Of a stretch of 49,566 bases of DNA, positions 8,571 to 16,433 are shown piece by piece. The stretch lies in contig DXYG01000010.1 in NCBI GenBank assembly GCA_019415925.1, forward strand, positions 1 through 49,566, given 5' to 3'. Source of the stretch: Clostridiales bacterium (GTDB lineage Bacteria > Bacillota > Clostridia > Oscillospirales > Acutalibacteraceae). How positions within the stretch are numbered: position 1 is the stretch's first letter; each line of letters starts with the position of its first letter. A program made the position numbers and the translations under genes. Below the pieces are notes generated by a model, which was not told the origin of the DNA, ran no database searches, and saw only the letters and a program-made list of their open reading frames with translations.

Positions 8571-9030
8571 GTTACGGCAGGCAACAGCTATGCAAAACAT
8601 AGCCGCTGCCTGCTGTCATATATCAATCGTTTTGCAAGGCGGTTTACATACACAACACCTTTGTCGGCACATTGGGTTGAATATCTGTAAGACATATAAT
8701 GTGCCGTTACTTAGGCATTGGGATTTCTCCGAATATGAAACCGCCTTGCTTTGGTTGGTATTTATCCTCAATATCCCCCAACCGGGAACACATCAGACGG
8801 TCAACGCATATTGACCTCATTGGAATTTCACCACCGTGAGGATCTCCCACAGCCGTCCTCATTGCTTGCGACGATTCTATCTCGCTCGAGCTGTGACTGG
8901 ACGGAAGTATCATTATCCCTTCTGCCTGTCATCGCCGTCATTGAATTTGCCTTTCAATGTCTGAGTCCTGAAGACCTGTAAAGGTGTTCGCTTATGTGGC
9001 TTGTCCGTTCCGAACAGCAGAAGGAATGTA
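8571..9030. other. Gene-poor, inverted-repeat-dense, GC-richer region; candidate structured RNA
   Basis: About 460 bp between the DUF3789 gene and the sigma-factor terminator hold no convincing gene but many exact inverted repeats. These are GCAAGGCGGTTT 8634-8645 with 8738-8749 (12 bp), and nested inside it CGGCACATT 8665-8673 with 8698-8706 (9 bp); GCAGGCA..GCTATG hairpin 8577-8613; GGTTGG 8753-8758 with 8778-8783; GGTCAA 8799-8804 with 8811-8816; TGAGGA 8837-8842 with 8856-8861; CATTGAA 8939-8945 with 8953-8959; and CCTTCTGC 8918-8925 with 9017-9024. GC content is clearly above both flanks. A minus-strand frame of 68 codons (8707-8913) crosses the stems and is probably fortuitous. The transcribed strand is not clear. 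Confidence 0.5.
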
Positions 9031-9072
9031 TCTGATGTGCTGATATTTATTTTTCAAGGTTCAACAGGGGGT

Positions 9073-9111
9073 AAAAAATACCCCTCACTTTATTTGCCGT
9101 TAAGTGAAGGG
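9073..9111 (-). terminator. Terminator of the sigma-factor gene
   Basis: The stem 9081-9090 with 9102-9111 (one mismatch, loop about 11 nt) is followed on the minus strand by TATTTTTT. It starts 27 bases after the sigma-factor stop. The T tract itself lies in the loop of a second small hairpin (GGGGTA/TACCCC, 9068-9084). Confidence 0.65.
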
Positions 9112-9137
9112 TTTGATAACCATAAAATCAAAAAAAT

Positions 9138-9578
9138 TTATTTTTTTATGATTTTCTTAAGTTTTTTGAGAATGCGATGCTTCTTTTTGTTGACTGCCGC
9201 CTGTGAAATCCCAAGAATTTTTGCTGTATCACGTTCTGTCATTTCATCATAGAACAGCATTTTTATAATATTTAATTCTTCGGACGTAAGCTCTTGCATA
9301 GCAATATGTAAATTCTCAACATCATCATTAACCTGTGCTGAACACTCTACACTTTTGCTGACATCATAAAACTGTATTGAATTATCATTCATCAGCCTTT
9401 CCAAAGAATCTTCACGGCTCGGAATAACCCCTGTGACATTTCCATTCTTATCTTTGAGTACATGCTCAACCTTAAGGTCTTTCTCAAAATATTTCATTTT
9501 TCTTTGACCTTTCGCATAAGCAGTATAAACTTCATTGGTCACTTCAATGTAATGACCGTCTATCCATAATTTTTTCAA
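9138..9578 (-). CDS. Sigma-70 family factor / ICE transcription regulator
   Basis: A 146-residue protein. The C-terminal region (LTSEELNIIKMLFYDEMTER, then DTAKILGISQAAVNKKKHRI) is a clear sigma region 4 helix-turn-helix with a basic tail (LKKLKKIIKK). The N-terminal half (KLWIDGHYIEVTNEVY..) matches the short ICE sigma-like regulators that lack a full region 2. The start is TTG at 9578 with AGGAGG 8 bases upstream. It has its own terminator and lies between the cargo and the recombinase module. It likely controls element excision or transfer genes (inference from family and place). Confidence 0.85.
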   Translation of the reverse strand: MKKLWIDGHYIEVTNEVYTAYAKGQRKMKYFEKDLKVEHVLKDKNGNVTGVIPSREDSLERLMNDNSIQFYDVSKSVECSAQVNDDVENLHIAMQELTSEELNIIKMLFYDEMTERDTAKILGISQAAVNKKKHRILKKLKKIIKK

Positions 9579-9662
9579 TTATGTTTCCTCCTATTCTGTT
9601 TGACTTTTTGCGTTCAAACAGGACAGGAGGTCCTCGGATAAAACAAATTTCGCAGTTATGGG

Positions 9663-9701
9663 CAAAAAAATAACGCACTTGAATGTATCTAAGTGCGTTA
9701 T
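9663..9701 (-). terminator. Second leftward terminator after the cargo operon
   Basis: A perfect 11-bp stem (9670-9680 with 9691-9701, ATAACGCACTT) is followed on the minus strand by seven T. It stands between the cargo operon end and the sigma-factor gene. The intergenic region 9579-10041 contains this and the next hairpin. The short frames across it run through both terminators and I do not accept them as genes. Confidence 0.8.
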
Positions 9702-9775
9702 ACTGACATCCAACATATTTGTATTTATATGGAAATAAAGTAGATATGTATAGATAAATATTGTATTTTGTCGAA

Positions 9776-9812
9776 AATAAAAATACCGCAATGCCTCTTG
9801 GCACTACGGTAT
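9776..9812 (-). terminator. First leftward terminator after the cargo operon
   Basis: A stem formed by ATACCG (9783-9788) with CGGTAT (9807-9812), extended by TGCC/GGCA, is followed on the minus strand by TTTTTATTTT. It closes the long operon that ends at 10042. Confidence 0.75.
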
Positions 9813-10041
9813 ATAAAAAGACTATTATTCGTAATATTTCGAGCTTTATCTGCTTGTCCCCTATCAGAACAACCTCCATACGACAAAATTCTTTCCAAAA
9901 CACAATGATAACACTGTAATTTGAAAAAATATGTCATATTTTGTGCTAAATGATAAAACTCTGCTTTTACATTGTATAGAGAGCTTATATTTTATTTTAT
10001 CAAAATATCTATACCAGGGTGTAATATATCTTTTGACAGCA

Positions 10042-10974
10042 TCATCTCGAAAAAAGCACAATATTTCTTGCAGTGTTGTACCGAAGCTTTCCCGGAGGAA
10101 AGCCGCATCCTGCAAGGTAAGAAGCATTGCACTCAAACTCAAGCTTTACAGAGAAAACTGCTTTTTGCCTGTTGTTTGCAATAATTCTGCACAGCTCATC
10201 CCTGTCATGAGCTATTAATCCGTTAAGCTTAAAATAATTCAGATTATTTTCTGTGCACTTCGGGTAAACACTTCTGTCAAAAATATGGTCAACGGCTATT
10301 TCATCATCACTTAGATTAAAATAATCGTAGGAGCCTTCACCGTAGATTGTATCCCATGTTACATCAATGTGCGCCGTCACGCCGTCAATTCTTGTAATAT
10401 TCCACGCATGAGCTTCAGTTGTACCGTCAGGCTTTATACCTGTGCCTGTGACAATTATTGACGCAATATACATACGGTCACACAAGAGCTTATACGCATG
10501 GGCAAAGCCTTCACATACACAGCATCCCTTTACCAATGCGCCGACAAGAGAAAAGCATTCACCGTCATACGGAGGTTTAGCCATTACGATATTCTGCTGC
10601 ATCCAGCGGTGCGCTTCAATCTGTCTGGCAAGCGGTTTCATATTCGGCTTGATGTAAGTCTGAATAAACCTATCAATCTTATTCTGCGCTGTCTGCCACA
10701 ATGACTGAGCTTCCACTTTTGAATATTCATAGCTGAACATCAGTTTAAATCCGAACGGCGATTTACCTATCATAACGCGTCGGCTGTTAAGGTAAAAGAA
10801 CACAGGATTGTCAAAGAGTACGGCGTTGATGATTTTTTGAATATCCACTGATGATGCATCGCGGATTGACAACACATGCTCAAAGCGCAGAAGTGCTTCA
10901 CAAATACTGTTATAAATTTCTTTTTCTCCGTCTGACAGACGGGAATAGTAATACTTTGAACCCTTGTCATCCAT
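10042..10974 (-). CDS. Transglutaminase-like (papain-fold) protein
   Basis: This 310-residue protein carries the three motifs of the transglutaminase-like fold: Cys in CVCEGFAHAYKLLC (Cys154; Cys151/152 are close by), His189 in EAHAWN and Asp204 in HIDVTWD. The N-terminal half (about 1-120, starting at a DGEKEIYNSI segment) is helical and common in clostridial members of the family. No signal peptide is present, so it acts in the cytoplasm. It may cleave or cross-link peptide or isopeptide bonds; the substrate is unknown. It is the last gene of the cargo operon (GGTGG 3-8 bases before the ATG), followed by tandem terminators, so it may be the effector of the kinase/phosphatase module (inference). 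Confidence 0.85.
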   Translation of the reverse strand: MDDKGSKYYYSRLSDGEKEIYNSICEALLRFEHVLSIRDASSVDIQKIINAVLFDNPVFFYLNSRRVMIGKSPFGFKLMFSYEYSKVEAQSLWQTAQNKIDRFIQTYIKPNMKPLARQIEAHRWMQQNIVMAKPPYDGECFSLVGALVKGCCVCEGFAHAYKLLCDRMYIASIIVTGTGIKPDGTTEAHAWNITRIDGVTAHIDVTWDTIYGEGSYDYFNLSDDEIAVDHIFDRSVYPKCTENNLNYFKLNGLIAHDRDELCRIIANNRQKAVFSVKLEFECNASYLAGCGFPPGKLRYNTARNIVLFSR

Positions 10975-10983
10975 AATCCACCA

Positions 10984-11820
10984 TCATTTATTCCTGATCA
11001 GACTGTTGTTTGAAACAAGCACATCGTCCTCGTAGATGCGAATTGATTTTTTGCCGTCAGGCGAGATATATTTAAATTCGCCGTCCTTTTTACCTCTGTT
11101 CCAGTATCCTTTCAAAATACCGCCGTCTGCATAGGTGTAAACACCCCAACCTTCCGGATAGGAATAGGTGTACCAGTCACAATCTAAAGTATCTCCGTTC
11201 TGATAATTGCAGAGCCATGTACTTTTAATTCCCCATCTTCCTCCCAGATCCTTAAAATATCGCACAAGTCTGCGTCCGTCAGGTAAGGTTACAATCAGGT
11301 TGTGTTCAGAAGATAAAATATCGTTAATAAAGGTTCCTTCTTCACGAATTCTTCGGTAATCAGTCCGAACACCTTTTCCATGGTGCTTATCATTTTTCCA
11401 TTCACCCTCATAACGGTACGCACTGGTATAGGAATATTCAATTCCAAAGCCCTCTCGTGCACCGTGATTCCACTCACCTTCATATATCAAACCGTTGGTA
11501 TAATACTTTTTTCCTTTGCCATGAGGATATCCCTCATCGTCTGTTTCACCCTCATAGGATTCAAGCTTAAGGCACAGGCGGTCATACTCACGCTCCATTG
11601 CACCACGGCGTCTTTGATTTTTCTGCCAATCCAACGCCTGCTCGCTTGGATTTTCTGTAGAAAGCTCCCACGCCATACTGTCGGAATAACCGCTGTTATT
11701 CATAAGAGAAAGAATCTTAACAAGCCTATCGAGCTTTTGTTTGTCAGTCATATCTTCGGTAAATATGTCCTGAAGTTCAAGAGCGTCCTGTTCTTCCAAT
11801 GTCAGATTTTTTTCGCACAT
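10984..11820 (-). CDS. MORN-repeat protein
   Basis: A 278-residue protein with several MORN repeats between about residues 95 and 265: YPHGKGKKYYTNGLIYEGEW, then GAREGFGIEYS, YRYEGEWKNDKHHGKG, EGWGVYTYADGGILKGYW and KKDGEFKYIS. The N-terminal 90 residues are helical and acidic. MORN repeats bind lipids or act as scaffolds. TAGGAGGACATT precedes the ATG and only 10 bases separate it from the phosphatase gene upstream. In this cluster it could serve as scaffold or kinase substrate (inference). Confidence 0.85.
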   Translation of the reverse strand: MCEKNLTLEEQDALELQDIFTEDMTDKQKLDRLVKILSLMNNSGYSDSMAWELSTENPSEQALDWQKNQRRRGAMEREYDRLCLKLESYEGETDDEGYPHGKGKKYYTNGLIYEGEWNHGAREGFGIEYSYTSAYRYEGEWKNDKHHGKGVRTDYRRIREEGTFINDILSSEHNLIVTLPDGRRLVRYFKDLGGRWGIKSTWLCNYQNGDTLDCDWYTYSYPEGWGVYTYADGGILKGYWNRGKKDGEFKYISPDGKKSIRIYEDDVLVSNNSLIRNK

Positions 11821-11829
11821 AATGTCCTC

Positions 11830-13068
11830 CTATTTCATAAAACATTGAAGAATTAACTTGTCAAACTCACAAATACCGTTTACAAGCTTTCGGCAGGAAA
11901 TTTCAGCAGGTTTTTCAGGTGTGATAACATACTCTTTTCCTGCAATCGAAACAGTGACCGTATTTTCTGCGACAGACACGATTTCAAGCTCCATAACACC
12001 TTTCCGAAAGCCGTAACAGCCTATCATATCAAGGTAAACGGTGCCTTCATCTGCTTCAATCTCTTTCTTCTGCATATAATCATCGGAAGCAGACTGTGCA
12101 CCTAAATTGCCTATTCGTAATACTTTCAGGTACGGCGCCTTCTTTTTCTCATACAATGCGGCGTTGCTTCTGATATGCTCAATATCAAGAACACAAGCCA
12201 CCGACATATCATCGGCACTGCCCTGCGCCGAAAGTTCCGGCAGATAATCTGCAAGGCCCTGCACAGCCTTTTCCTCTGCTTCGGTTGCAAAGGAGCTAAG
12301 CACCGTGCGATAGAAATTGTGCAGATGTCTGTCCTTACTGAAAGAGTCATCAATGCCGTCACTGCCGACAAATACGGCGGCAGGAAGCTCCCGACTGAAA
12401 AAATAACGGAATTCACTGCCTGCGTTTGAATCGCAGATAGAGGTTGTAACATTGAGAAAGCACTGCTCATCCCACGGAATCGGCTCGCAGTCTGTTCCGT
12501 CCATACCGAAGGCAACGCACTTTCCGTCACCGATATGCACTCCGAACCAGAAGTCATCGGTAATGACTGCGCCTATGAGCGTAGCACCGTATGCCGAATG
12601 CACCTTTTCGCCCTTTTTATATCGGGCTTTGGCTTTTTCCGACACCTCGGTCATTTCTTCTTCCCCAAAGGGATCAGCGGCAATATCTTCTTCAACGAGG
12701 ATATTCCAGTTTGTCACCACACTGCGCATAAACCAGCGCATCTGCTCTTCAATCTGTTTATCTGTTATGCACGCACCCAGTGCGTCGGCAAAGTTCTTTG
12801 CCTTATTTTTCAGAAACGAATCGTCTGTCAGCTCTTCCTGTGATGTATCGGCGCAAACAGCAAAAGCGTCTGCAACACAGCGACAAAATGCCTGAACTGC
12901 AAAACGGCTTCCACGGTCGGAACGGAAATAATCCGCACCGCCGTGTCCGTCTGAAATAACAGCGAGCTTATAGCTATCTGCTTCTATGCTTGCCGAATAA
13001 TCCTGACAAACCGTTCCCTTTTTTATGTGTGACGCACCGATGCTCGTAAAATGAAAGCTGCGGTACAT
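11830..13068 (-). CDS. PP2C-family protein phosphatase of the TerY-P-like triad
   Basis: Motifs of metal-dependent PPM/PP2C phosphatases are present: AVISDGHGGADYF (metal Asp40 and Gly41, numbered from the ATG at 13068), GVHIGDGKCVAF, FVGSDGIDDSF and GSADDMSVACVLD near the end of the domain. An extra C-terminal region of about 110 residues (from YLKVLRIGNL) is beta-rich and unassigned. I start at the ATG at 13068, which has GGTGATTGAT upstream. The in-frame TTG at 13086 would overlap the vWA gene and has no ribosome site. It should reverse the action of the neighbouring kinase in the cytoplasm. Confidence 0.9.
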   Translation of the reverse strand: MYRSFHFTSIGASHIKKGTVCQDYSASIEADSYKLAVISDGHGGADYFRSDRGSRFAVQAFCRCVADAFAVCADTSQEELTDDSFLKNKAKNFADALGACITDKQIEEQMRWFMRSVVTNWNILVEEDIAADPFGEEEMTEVSEKAKARYKKGEKVHSAYGATLIGAVITDDFWFGVHIGDGKCVAFGMDGTDCEPIPWDEQCFLNVTTSICDSNAGSEFRYFFSRELPAAVFVGSDGIDDSFSKDRHLHNFYRTVLSSFATEAEEKAVQGLADYLPELSAQGSADDMSVACVLDIEHIRSNAALYEKKKAPYLKVLRIGNLGAQSASDDYMQKKEIEADEGTVYLDMIGCYGFRKGVMELEIVSVAENTVTVSIAGKEYVITPEKPAEISCRKLVNGICEFDKLILQCFMK

Positions 13069-13073
13069 ATCAA

Positions 13074-13859
13074 TCACCAATTCCAATCTTCCTGATTGCC
13101 GGAGGAAACAGGTGTATTACCGATTTCAACTCCGTCTGTCGCATTATTTGATACGGTTGTCTTAATAGCGTCAATAGTTTCGTTCTGTTTATTTGTTGCC
13201 TGATCAACACCGCCCTTGCCTACGCCGCTGGACTTAGAGCCTATCTGAGAAGCGGTAACCGATACAAAGCGGATCATCTTAGTAAGAGCCTCGGGAGTGT
13301 GAACAGTTATAACTGCTTCTTTATTTCCTGTAAACTCAGCGAGGACATCCTTGTTAGCATCCTCTCCGATAGCGACAGCTACCTTGATTGCCTTTTTAAA
13401 CCAGTTATTCTCCTTGAGCTTGCCGAGCTCCTTTTGATAATCATCGGTCGGCTCACCGTCAGAGAGCAAAAAGATTGCCGGGGCATATGAACCTGCCACA
13501 TCGCTCATAAACGCTTTACGTGAGAGCTTTTCATTAAGCATTTTGCACATCTCGCCGAAATCGGTGAGACCGTCTGCATTCAGATCATTCCACTGAAAAT
13601 CTTTCGCATCCATAGGAGCCGGAGTAATCCAGCGTGCACCGCTTGAAAATTCCAGCACTGCAATTTTAATAGCCGCATCGGCGTTCTCACCGGAAAGCTT
13701 GCAAATTTCGGGAAGAACCTCCTCAATTGCGGAGTTAAGTGTGCCGATTTTGCTTCCGTCCATACTTCCCGATGTATCTACCAGGAAAAAGAGTGTCATT
13801 GTTCTGCGTGCAACCTCAACCGCACCGCCGTATGGACTTTTATCATTTATTGTTGACAT
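13074..13859 (-). CDS. TerY-like vWA-domain protein
   Basis: A 261-residue von Willebrand A protein with a full MIDAS site: DTSGSM (Asp28, Ser30, Ser32), Thr99 in GLTDFGEM and Asp134 in LLSDGEPTDD. The C-terminal 70 residues are low-complexity (KSSGVGKGG.., NKQNETIDA..) and probably disordered; the protein ends EDWNW. It resembles TerY, the vWA component that in tellurite/stress (Ter) gene clusters occurs with a PP2C phosphatase and a protein kinase. Those two genes flank it here, with spacings of 5 and 25 bases. GCAGGAGGAATT precedes the ATG. It probably holds the complex together in a metal-dependent way. Confidence 0.9.
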   Translation of the reverse strand: MSTINDKSPYGGAVEVARRTMTLFFLVDTSGSMDGSKIGTLNSAIEEVLPEICKLSGENADAAIKIAVLEFSSGARWITPAPMDAKDFQWNDLNADGLTDFGEMCKMLNEKLSRKAFMSDVAGSYAPAIFLLSDGEPTDDYQKELGKLKENNWFKKAIKVAVAIGEDANKDVLAEFTGNKEAVITVHTPEALTKMIRFVSVTASQIGSKSSGVGKGGVDQATNKQNETIDAIKTTVSNNATDGVEIGNTPVSSGNQEDWNW

Positions 13860-13884
13860 AATAGAATTCCTCCTGCAATTAGTA

Positions 13885-15192
13885 TTATTTACTGTATTCT
13901 ACAATTCCCATACCGTTCGGGAAATGGATAGCCTTGATTGCCATTATAGGAGCAACCTGTCCCTTTGCAATAGGCTTGAGAGCACCGTCCTGTGTTTCAA
14001 CATTCCACACTATGTCGCTTAAATTTCTCAGTCCCCACATTGCCGGGTTCTGAGGATTACGGTTTACTTCTCCGATCACCTCGGTGAAATCATCACTGCT
14101 CTTATCAATATGACAGCGGTACATCTTCACGCCGGGGAATAAAGCCAGTCCGTATTTGTGGTTATGACAGTTGAGCACAGGCGGCTTTGGAATTTTCTGA
14201 CCGCAGTTGACGCAGAAAGCATCTCCTGCAACATTGATAAAGGTTTCGCTGCCGCAGGGACAGGTGATTATTGTATCACGAAGTCTTGTAAAGGCAATCT
14301 GCCAATCGTTGTCGGTCAGACGAGGTGATTTTCCTGACATCGCATCCTTCGATAGCGACTCGATAAATTTATTCTGAATGAATTTCGGATACATCGGCCA
14401 GAATTTTATAGCATTTGAATGAACGCCACGCACAGGTCTGTTGCTGTCATCGGTCGGGTCGTAAATAAAAATCGGATCTATGCCGTAGTACTTAAGCTCC
14501 AGTTCCTCGGTAAGACAGGGTGCTGAAACAACACGCTTGCCCTCAAGCGGATGATCGAGAAACAAGAGGCGGAACAATACCACCGCCAGAGAGAATCGGT
14601 CGGTTTTGGCATCGGGTCGCTTTATATTGCGGACAACCTCCGGCGCCATATAACGGGCTTTTCCTGCGATGCCGAGGCTTTCACCGTAGGGTGCAACATT
14701 ATCGTTGTCGCAGATGAGAACATCGCCGCTTTCGGGGTCAATAAAGAAGTTGCCGTCGTTTAAGTCCTGATAGGAAAAGCCTTTTCGGTGTAATTCACGG
14801 AATCCGTTTGTGATATTCAGCGCCGCATTAACAGCCGCAGAAAGTGACTGAAAATGCACCTTAGCCAATAGGAATTCCGAAAACTCACGGTAGTTTTTCG
14901 GTCTTAGCTCCATAACATAGCCGAAGCTTTCATCAACAGGCTTTGTAAGATACAGCGGCCACAAAAATGCCTTTGTAGGTGCGCCTGAATTTATATTGTT
15001 TTCAAGGTTCTGATAGAACTTTTTGGGATTTTGTACGGAACCCTTGTGGTACCATTTCAAGGCATATTCCCTGCCGCCTACCGACACACGGTAAACAACA
15101 CCCTGACCTCCTTCTCCGAGCTTTTGAATTATTTCGGCATAAGAACCGTTGGCAAGCGGTATCTTATGGCCTTTCGGGTAATACTCTGCCAT
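13885..15192 (-). CDS. Ser/Thr protein kinase with C-terminal zinc ribbon
   Basis: The kinase core has the glycine loop GEGGQGVVY (26-34), the VAIK lysine as Lys46 (YALKW), the catalytic loop YQDLNDGN (Asp143, Asn148) in place of HRD, a metal site CDNDN (162-165) in place of DFG, and ARYMAPE (179-185). These variants are usual in the TerY-associated kinase branch, and the key Asp, Lys and Asn are present. Residues about 310-335 form a zinc ribbon (CPCGSETF.. CVNCGQ). The last 90 residues form an extra domain of unknown kind. AAAGGAGATTAGAAT precedes the ATG. It is expected to phosphorylate proteins of this cluster. Confidence 0.9.
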   Translation of the reverse strand: MAEYYPKGHKIPLANGSYAEIIQKLGEGGQGVVYRVSVGGREYALKWYHKGSVQNPKKFYQNLENNINSGAPTKAFLWPLYLTKPVDESFGYVMELRPKNYREFSEFLLAKVHFQSLSAAVNAALNITNGFRELHRKGFSYQDLNDGNFFIDPESGDVLICDNDNVAPYGESLGIAGKARYMAPEVVRNIKRPDAKTDRFSLAVVLFRLLFLDHPLEGKRVVSAPCLTEELELKYYGIDPIFIYDPTDDSNRPVRGVHSNAIKFWPMYPKFIQNKFIESLSKDAMSGKSPRLTDNDWQIAFTRLRDTIITCPCGSETFINVAGDAFCVNCGQKIPKPPVLNCHNHKYGLALFPGVKMYRCHIDKSSDDFTEVIGEVNRNPQNPAMWGLRNLSDIVWNVETQDGALKPIAKGQVAPIMAIKAIHFPNGMGIVEYSK

Positions 15193-15228
15193 ATTCTAAT
15201 CTCCTTTCGGTTTTTATTACACTGTTTC

Positions 15229-16419
15229 TCAACCCCGCATCCAGCGGCTCAGGTCATCGGGCAGTTCTTTTCCGAATAAATTTGCCTGACATTCGGGGCA
15301 CATTCCCGTTATCAGGAATTCACGCTCAAACAGGTTAAGCTGTGGCAATACGTCCTGAATGTCCTCGTCTTCCTCGGTAAATTTCCGGTATCCTTCCAAC
15401 TCATCCGGCAGTAAACCCAGACTGAAGGTTTGCTGACACATCGGGCATTTTGCGGAAATATACTGATACTGCGATGCTGTCCGTACTAACAAATTCAACA
15501 GCTCCTGCGTATTGTCAGATACGGAAGCCTTCTCAATATACTCTCCTGTATCAGCATCCAGCTGATACAAATACTCTTTTCCGTCTTCACCCTTTCCCAC
15601 AGCAAGCAGTACCACATCCATTGTTTCAAAATCCAAAACAATGCACATCTGCCGGAAATCCCAATCTTGCAAATTTTCCCGAGGCAACTGAGCAATATAA
15701 ATTATCCCCTGATCTTCGCCGTAGACATATGCTTTCACATCGAAATCTTCAGCATAAAATCGTATATCTTTTTCCATAAGCTGTGCTACACGATTGTAAA
15801 TGCAACTGAAAAAATAACCGCCCTGTGTTACAAAAGTTGCCGCAAATTCTCCCGTCTTATCTAAACACAGATACGGTATATAAATTCGCTCTGTGTATTC
15901 ACGAGCTTCCCAATCTCCACATGCTTGCAGAACATCTTCACGCAGCTCAGCGGTTTCATTCAGCTCAATATAATCTTCCCATCCGAATGCCAGTTCATAT
16001 ACCGTCTTTTGCAGTACATCATCAGATACAGAACCGTAATTTATATGGATGCCGTCTGAATTCACTTCGCCGAGCATTGAGATGTTTTCATCGCTGTATT
16101 CCACAGTAAAGTAACGAAGAACGGACTTCTCTTCGCTATTATCCACGATAATGAATACTTTGCGGCAGAAAGGAGCTTCAAGTCCTGACTCGGGCATATG
16201 GATAATGTAAACTGACTGTTCTTCGTTAGGCGTAAATACTGTGACATGAAAATCCGAATAGGTGTAAGGGTTTTCCATATCTTCATTTTTGCAGACATAG
16301 TCATAGATTTGCGTCATATAAGTTTCTTTTTTATCAAGGATACTGCCTATAAAATTTTCCGATTGCTCAAACAGCATTGTCGGAATCACTTTAAATTCAA
16401 CTAAATACCTCAGTTTCAT
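15229..16419 (-). CDS. Unrecognised protein with C-terminal zinc ribbon
   Basis: A protein of about 396 residues that I cannot place in a family. It has no membrane segment or signal. It is acidic and beta-rich (stretches such as VYIIHMPESG, GIIYIAQLPREN) and may contain two similar halves, since both carry a VYIIHMP/IIYIAQLP-like strand followed by a hydrophobic strand. The C-terminus holds two CxxC pairs (CPMCQQTF and CPECQANL), about 60 residues apart, a likely zinc site. The ATG at 16419 has GGTGA six bases upstream; an in-frame GTG lies three codons earlier. Its place between the kinase and membrane protein suggests a sensor or adaptor (inference). Confidence 0.75.
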   Translation of the reverse strand: MKLRYLVEFKVIPTMLFEQSENFIGSILDKKETYMTQIYDYVCKNEDMENPYTYSDFHVTVFTPNEEQSVYIIHMPESGLEAPFCRKVFIIVDNSEEKSVLRYFTVEYSDENISMLGEVNSDGIHINYGSVSDDVLQKTVYELAFGWEDYIELNETAELREDVLQACGDWEAREYTERIYIPYLCLDKTGEFAATFVTQGGYFFSCIYNRVAQLMEKDIRFYAEDFDVKAYVYGEDQGIIYIAQLPRENLQDWDFRQMCIVLDFETMDVVLLAVGKGEDGKEYLYQLDADTGEYIEKASVSDNTQELLNLLVRTASQYQYISAKCPMCQQTFSLGLLPDELEGYRKFTEEDEDIQDVLPQLNLFEREFLITGMCPECQANLFGKELPDDLSRWMRG

Positions 16420-16433
16420 AATTTTCACCAGCT

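Noticed and set aside
8707..8913. Minus-strand ORF of 68 codons in the inverted-repeat region
   Set aside because: Ribosome site is too close to the ATG, and the frame crosses several stem sequences; more likely a shadow of a structured element. Conservation in homologues could reverse this.
9544..10218. Several overlapping short frames on both strands between the cargo operon and the sigma gene
   Set aside because: They run through two hairpin terminators, have no ribosome sites and show no domain.
12126..12895. Long frames on both strands inside the phosphatase gene
   Set aside because: Shadows of the PP2C gene, which carries all family motifs in its own frame.
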